Shown here one piece after another: positions 29,001 to 33,302 of a stretch of 33,302 nt of DNA. The stretch's first letter is position 1. Every line of letters starts with the position of its first letter. The position numbers and the translations under genes are program-made. The stretch comes from Mucilaginibacter sp. (GTDB taxonomy: Bacteria > Bacteroidota > Bacteroidia > Sphingobacteriales > Sphingobacteriaceae). The notes under the pieces are model-generated. The model ran no database searches and was not told the DNA's origin. It saw nothing but the letters and a program-made list of their open reading frames with translations. The stretch spans positions 1 through 33,302 of the forward strand of contig JAESTD010000238.1 in the NCBI GenBank assembly GCA_016763755.1, written 5' to 3'.

Positions 29001-31331
29001 ATGAAAAAAAATTACCTGCTGCTGCTTGCTCTATTGCCTGCTATGGCCTCTGCGCAAAACAAATGGACGGAAACCAAAAATGGCGATATTGCCACTGTAA
29101 CAAATACGGGTGGGCAAACGCTTGGCTACTCCACCACATCGGGTGTTAAGATCATCACCGTTGATGGGCTCGCCTTTAAAGACCTCAATAAAAACGGAAA
29201 GCTGGATAAATATGAAGACTGGCGTTTATCTGTTGATGAACGCGCTAAAGACCTGGCCAGCAAACTAAGCGTTGAGCAAATTGCGGGATTGATGTTATAC
29301 AGCCGTCACCAGATGATCCCCTCTATACCCGTGGGACCATTTGCAGGCACTTACAATGGCAAACCATTTAGCGAAAGCGGGGCCAATCCGTTCGACCTGT
29401 CAGATCAGCAACGTAAGTTTCTAAAGGATGATAACGTGCGCCACGTGCTGGTAACATCGGTACAAAGCCCCGAGGTTGCTGCCAAATGGAGCAACAATGT
29501 ACAGGCTTATGTAGAAGGTGTTGGCTTGGGCATACCTGCCAACAATAGTTCAGACCCGCGCAACGGCACCATTGCTACTGCGGAATATAATGGTGGCGCC
29601 GGTGGCGCTATTTCTATGTGGCCGGGCTCATTGGGATTGGCAGCTACTTTTGATCCGGCGGTTACGCAAAACTTCGGGCACATTGCTGCACAAGAGTATC
29701 GCGCGCTGGGTATTGCAACTGCGCTGTCGCCACAGGTTGATATGGCCAGCGACCCGCGTTGGAATCGCGTAAGCGGCACATTTGGCGAAAACCCTTGGCT
29801 GGCCGCCGATATGGCGCGTGCCTACATAGATGGGTTCCAAACCTCAACCGGAGACAAGGAAATTAAGGACGGTTGGGGCTTTAACAGCGTAAACGCCATG
29901 GTGAAACACTGGCCGGGCGGCGGCGCCGGTGAAGGCGGCCGCGATGCGCATTACGGCTTCGGCAAGTATGCCGTTTACCCGGGTAAAAACTTCGCGCAGC
30001 ACATGATCCCTTTTACCGAAGGCGCATTTAAGCTTGGCGGTAAAACCAAAATGGCTGCAGCGGTTATGCCTTACTACACCATCAGCTTTAACCAGGATAC
30101 TAAAAACCATGAGAACGTAGCCAACAACTACAATAAATACATCATTACCGATCTGCTGCGCAATAAGTACCACTACGACGGTGTTGTATGCACCGACTGG
30201 CTGGTTACCGGCGACGAGACGGTGATAAACAGCTTCCTCTCGGGAAAATCATGGGGTATGGAAAAGGCCACCCTTGCGGAGCGCCACTACAAAATACTGA
30301 TGGCTGGTGTTGATCAGTTTGGCGGTAACAACGATATGGCGCCTGTTCTTGATGCCTATAAAATGGGCGTTAAAGAGCATGGTGAAAAATGGATGCGCGA
30401 ACGCTTTGAGCAATCTGCAGTTCGTTTACTTCGCGGTAGCTTCCGTACCGGTTTGTTCGAGAACCCGTACTTAGATCCGGAGAAAACCAAACAAACAGTT
30501 GGAAAGCCCGAGTTTATGGATGCCGGTTACCAGGCGCAGCTAAAATCCATTGTGATGCTGAAGAACAAAGGCGGCGTGCTGCCTTTGCAAAGCGGAAAAA
30601 CAGTCTACGTGCCTAAGAAATTTACGCCTGCGGGTAAGAACTTCCTGGGCATGCCTTATCCGGAGAAACTGGAATACCCGGTTAATATGGACATCGTTAA
30701 AAAATATTTCAAAGTAACCGATAACCCGGACGAAGCAGATTACGCATTGGTATTTATTGCCAGTCCGATTGGGCATGGTGGCTATGATGAGGAAGACGCC
30801 AAAAACGGCGGTAACGGTTATCTGCCGGTATCATTACAATACAGCAAATACACTGCCGAGACTGCCCGCGCCACCAGCCTTGCAGGCGGCGACCCGTTAG
30901 AGAAAAGCACCAACCGTAGTTATAAAGGTAAATCAGATGTATCAACTAACGTAACCGACCTGGCTATGGTAAATGATACCTATGCCAAGATGAAAGGCAA
31001 GCCGGTCATTGTATCAGTAAACCTGAACAACCCGATGGTGTTTGGCGAGTTCGAGAAAAATGCGGCTGCTATTATTGCCGATTTTGGCGTGCAGGGACAG
31101 GCAAGTTTGGATATCTTAACCGGTAAAATAGAGCCTACAGCGCTATTGCCAATGCAAATGCCTTTAGATATGCTTACCGTTGAGGCACAGTTTGAAGATG
31201 TACCGCTGGATATGAAATGCTACAAAGATGCCGAAGGCCATATTTACGATTTTGGCTACGGCTTAAACTGGAAAGGTGTTATCAAAGACGCCCGCACAGC
31301 TAAGTACACCAAAGCGGCCGCAAAACCGTAA
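29001..31331 (+). CDS. Secreted GH3 family beta-glucosidase
   Basis: A 776-residue secreted glycoside hydrolase of family 3. Signal peptide 1-19 (LLPAMASAQ). A Ca2+-binding, EF-hand-like loop DLNKNGKLDKYED (61-73) lies before the catalytic barrel. Substrate-binding SDPRWNRVSGTFGEN (about 250-264) and KHWPGGG (302-308) are present. The nucleophile is Asp399 in GVVCTDWLVTGD. The second alpha/beta sandwich domain (about 520-740) and FGYGL near the end are also seen. It acts outside or in the periplasm on beta-glucosides. Terminator-like hairpin before the following esterase gene. Confidence 0.93.
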   Translation: MKKNYLLLLALLPAMASAQNKWTETKNGDIATVTNTGGQTLGYSTTSGVKIITVDGLAFKDLNKNGKLDKYEDWRLSVDERAKDLASKLSVEQIAGLMLYSRHQMIPSIPVGPFAGTYNGKPFSESGANPFDLSDQQRKFLKDDNVRHVLVTSVQSPEVAAKWSNNVQAYVEGVGLGIPANNSSDPRNGTIATAEYNGGAGGAISMWPGSLGLAATFDPAVTQNFGHIAAQEYRALGIATALSPQVDMASDPRWNRVSGTFGENPWLAADMARAYIDGFQTSTGDKEIKDGWGFNSVNAMVKHWPGGGAGEGGRDAHYGFGKYAVYPGKNFAQHMIPFTEGAFKLGGKTKMAAAVMPYYTISFNQDTKNHENVANNYNKYIITDLLRNKYHYDGVVCTDWLVTGDETVINSFLSGKSWGMEKATLAERHYKILMAGVDQFGGNNDMAPVLDAYKMGVKEHGEKWMRERFEQSAVRLLRGSFRTGLFENPYLDPEKTKQTVGKPEFMDAGYQAQLKSIVMLKNKGGVLPLQSGKTVYVPKKFTPAGKNFLGMPYPEKLEYPVNMDIVKKYFKVTDNPDEADYALVFIASPIGHGGYDEEDAKNGGNGYLPVSLQYSKYTAETARATSLAGGDPLEKSTNRSYKGKSDVSTNVTDLAMVNDTYAKMKGKPVIVSVNLNNPMVFGEFEKNAAAIIADFGVQGQASLDILTGKIEPTALLPMQMPLDMLTVEAQFEDVPLDMKCYKDAEGHIYDFGYGLNWKGVIKDARTAKYTKAAAKP

Positions 31332-31347
31332 CTTAAGCTACATTTTC

Positions 31348-31395
31348 GCTAAGGCGCAAAGTCACACTACTGAACCTTTACGCCTTAGCTTTTTT
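31348..31395 (+). terminator. Terminator hairpin after the GH3 gene
   Basis: GCTAAGGCG (31348-31356) and CGCCTTAGC (31381-31389) form a perfect 9-bp stem with a 24-nt loop, followed by TTTTTT. The next gene starts at 31419, so it should mostly end transcription, with possible readthrough. Confidence 0.7.
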
Positions 31396-31418
31396 ATTAC
31401 AAACCTAAATTAAAAAAC

Positions 31419-32951
31419 ATGAAACGCCTGTTCGTCCTGCTCACAGCCCTGCTGCCTGCCCTTAATGCAGCTGCACAATCAGATGTTTTACAAACCGATG
31501 CCGGTAAAATATTGGGCACGGTGGGCGAAGACAAAAGTATCCGCATTTACAAAGGCATTCCTTTTGCAGCCCCGCCGGTTGGCGAATTGCGCTGGAAAGC
31601 ACCGCAACCAGTAAAACCGTGGAGCGATGTAAAAGCTTGCACTGATTTTGCAAAAAGCGGAATACAAAGCAAGCCCAATGAATTTGGCGTTTACACCCGC
31701 GAGTTCCTGATAAAAGATGAACCGCTGAGCGAGGATTGCCTATACCTCAACGTATGGACGGGCGCAAAGGCAGTTGCTGAAAAGCGCCCGGTTTTTGTAT
31801 GGATCTACGGCGGCGGCTTCGTAAGCGGCGGCGCCAACGCGCCGATATATGATGGTGAAGCGCTGGCAAAAAAAGGTGTTATCGTAGTGAGTATTCCCTA
31901 CCGTGTAGGCATCTTAGGTTTCTTTGCCCACCCCGACCTGACCAAAGAGTCGCCCAATCATGCATCGGGTAATTATGGTTTGATGGACCTGATAGCCGCA
32001 CTGAAATGGGTGCAAAAAAACATCGCAACCTTTGGCGGCGACCCAACAAAAGTGACCATTGCAGGGCAATCGGCAGGATCAATGAACGTGAACAGTTTGG
32101 TGGCATCGCCGCTGGCGAAAGGTTTGTTCAGGAACGCTATTGCCGAGAGCGGGGCTAATTTTATAGCAGGCCCTTTTGGTGGCACAACTTTAGCACAAGC
32201 CGAAAAAGCGGGTGTAGAAACCGCAGAGAAACTGGGTGCAAGATCACTGGTCGATCTGCGTAAATTAAGTACTGATGAACTGCTAAAACAGTTCGGCGGA
32301 AGGCCAATTGTTGATGGTTATGTGTTGCCGCAAAGCATAGCAGCTATCTTCGCCGCAGGCAAAGAAAACCCGGTGAACCTGCTTACCGGATGGAACGAGG
32401 ATGATGCCTTTATTGGTCAACTCAAAAACGCGAAAGATTACCAGGCAGATGCGCAGAAACAATACGGTACTGATGCCGACGCTTTCCTAAAACTATTCCC
32501 AGGTAGCACCGATGCTGAAGCAGAGCGCTCACAGATCAACATCTCGCGCGATATGACCTTCGGCATCCAAAACTATAGTTGGGCCAATATCCAGGCTGCG
32601 AAAGGCAGAAAGGTTTACCTGTACCGCTTTACCCGCCGCATGCCTGCTACACCCGATTTTGTAAAGTATGGTGCTTTCCACACCGCTGAAGTGCCGTACA
32701 TATTCAATAACCTCAAATTTGTGAACCGCCCCTTTGAAGCCGTAGATAACAAATTGGCAGATGAAGCTTCATCCTACTGGGTAAACTTTGTAAAGACCGG
32801 CGACCCGAATGGCGCAGGCCTGGCTAACTGGCCGGCATATTCTGCAAAAGGCCTGCAAACCATGTACTTAGGAGAGCAACCCGCAGCAAATCCATTAGCT
32901 GATGCAGCGGCGCTGGATTTTTTGGTAAAGAAGGCAGAGGAGAAAAAGTAA
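31419..32951 (+). CDS. Secreted type-B carboxylesterase
   Basis: A 510-residue esterase of the carboxylesterase/type-B lipase family. Signal peptide about 1-20 (LLPALNAAAQ). The catalytic triad is Ser218 in IAGQSAGS, an acid near Glu326 (TGWNEDD), and His420 (GAFHTAEVPY). The family motif EDCLYLNVW (105-113), the oxyanion IYGGGFVSGG and KGIPFAAPPVGELRWK are clear. Length and order are normal. It follows the GH3 gene in the same direction and both are exported, so it may remove acyl groups from sugars (inference). No separate promoter recognised in the gap. Confidence 0.93.
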   Translation: MKRLFVLLTALLPALNAAAQSDVLQTDAGKILGTVGEDKSIRIYKGIPFAAPPVGELRWKAPQPVKPWSDVKACTDFAKSGIQSKPNEFGVYTREFLIKDEPLSEDCLYLNVWTGAKAVAEKRPVFVWIYGGGFVSGGANAPIYDGEALAKKGVIVVSIPYRVGILGFFAHPDLTKESPNHASGNYGLMDLIAALKWVQKNIATFGGDPTKVTIAGQSAGSMNVNSLVASPLAKGLFRNAIAESGANFIAGPFGGTTLAQAEKAGVETAEKLGARSLVDLRKLSTDELLKQFGGRPIVDGYVLPQSIAAIFAAGKENPVNLLTGWNEDDAFIGQLKNAKDYQADAQKQYGTDADAFLKLFPGSTDAEAERSQINISRDMTFGIQNYSWANIQAAKGRKVYLYRFTRRMPATPDFVKYGAFHTAEVPYIFNNLKFVNRPFEAVDNKLADEASSYWVNFVKTGDPNGAGLANWPAYSAKGLQTMYLGEQPAANPLADAAALDFLVKKAEEKK

Positions 32952-32955
32952 GACT

Positions 32956-33017
32956 GTCAGTCTGACCTTGTCGAAGACCTATACGCGTGGCGAGTGGTTC
33001 AACAGGCTCAACATGAC
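32956..33017. repeat. REP-like palindromic repeat A
   Basis: The left arm GTCAGTCTGACCTTGTCGAAG is followed by an imperfect inverted copy ending TTCAACAGGCTCAACATGAC. It is a common kind of Bacteroidota intergenic repeat (from memory). Directly after the carboxylesterase stop. Confidence 0.7.
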
Positions 33018-33032
33018 TACGCACAACTTCCT

Positions 33033-33118
33033 ATTGCGAGCTGCAGCGTGGCAATCTCATAGGACAAGCATATCGAATCTGCATATGAGATTGCCTCGTC
33101 GCTATAGCTCCTCGCAAT
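33033..33118. repeat. REP-like palindromic repeat B
   Basis: The left arm ATTGCGAG...GGCAATCTCATA pairs with the right arm TATGAGATTGCC...CTCGCAAT. The arms are about 29 nt, imperfect in the middle. A different family from repeat A. Confidence 0.7.
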
Positions 33119-33141
33119 GACACATCTTCTTAGTTTGCCTT

Positions 33142-33276
33142 GTCATTTCGAACGAGCGACAGCGAGGAGAACCGTAACGAAGTGGAGCTCATCGAAGATA
33201 AATCTTGTTACTCTGTAAGTTTAGACTTCTCCAATAACAAGATTTCTCTCCGCCAGCCGGCGGATCGAAGTGACAT
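33142..33276. repeat. REP-like palindromic repeat C
   Basis: Left GTCATTTCGAACGAG...AAATCTTGTTA pairs with TAACAAGATTT...CGGATCGAAGTGAC. A small nested palindrome CCGCCAGCCGGCGG lies at 33250-33263. A third different repeat family. Confidence 0.7.
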
Positions 33277-33302
33277 TATTTTTGATAGATTAATCTACCC
33301 CA

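Larger units (their letters stand above)
32952..33302. other. Gene-free window end filled by tandem repeats
   Basis: This last stretch has no gene. It holds three different palindromic repeats (A, B and C) in a row. Short open frames on the minus strand here (such as 32824-33024) overlap the esterase and the repeats and are not coding. The next gene is beyond the window. Confidence 0.6.

Noticed and set aside
32956..33276. CRISPR array at the window end
   Set aside because: The repeats are three unlike palindromes, without equal spacers or repeated units.

Overview
The window looks like the chromosome of a Bacteroidota bacterium of the Sphingobacteriaceae type, most like Mucilaginibacter or Pedobacter (inference). 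The signs are the 16S rRNA 5' end on the minus strand, near-absence of Shine-Dalgarno sites, many TAnnTTTG '-7' promoter motifs with a TTTG/TTG about 19-21 nt upstream, families typical of the phylum (DUF4476, DUF4407, DUF4349, DUF4920), and C-rich and REP-like intergenic palindromes. I see no insertion sequence, prophage, CRISPR array, tRNA gene or plasmid origin. It reads as ordinary chromosomal backbone with several unusual regulatory arrangements.

Layout. 1-476 is the 5' part of a 16S gene (minus), cut by the window edge. 477-1331 is the rRNA leader and a promoter region with four promoter-like modules about 105 bp apart. A NOL1/NOP2/Sun-type rRNA methyltransferase (plus) points the other way. 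2741-9376 is a run of minus-strand genes: DUF4476, tadA and csaA (stop directly abutting start), a YpfJ-type zinc protease, M28 and M61 secreted peptidases in one operon, and a DUF4407 membrane protein. 9499-10363 holds a rhodanese and two small membrane proteins (plus). A secreted GH5 hydrolase and a PAS histidine kinase with a fused STAS-like tail follow on minus.

13937-19850 is mostly plus: alpha/beta hydrolase, pentapeptide-repeat protein, (minus DUF4920), rnhB, a glycosyltransferase starting at TTG, gcvT and comB. Then come minus DUF4349 lipoprotein and MazG-like pyrophosphohydrolase, and plus pdeM, a CBS-pair protein and a cytoplasmic GH42 beta-galactosidase. 24549-28835 contains a DUF1801 protein, a bacteriophytochrome kinase, and, facing it, a heme oxygenase co-transcribed with a zinc-ribbon methyltransferase. 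The heme oxygenase makes the biliverdin the phytochrome needs, so the two are a functional pair in an unusual convergent arrangement. The end holds a secreted GH3 glucosidase, a secreted type-B carboxylesterase and three tandem palindromic repeats.

Themes. Secreted or cell-envelope hydrolases (M28, M61, YpfJ, GH5, GH3, carboxylesterase) and the GH42 fit a polymer-degrading lifestyle. Several genes have a -7 promoter motif only 4-9 nt before the ATG, which predicts leaderless mRNAs. Five convergent gene pairs end within -4 to +1 nt of each other, leaving no room for terminators. The strongest candidates for something new are the spaced rRNA promoter array with an early hairpin, the gcvT-comB RNA switch-like region, the kinase-STAS fusion, and the phytochrome/heme oxygenase/methyltransferase locus.
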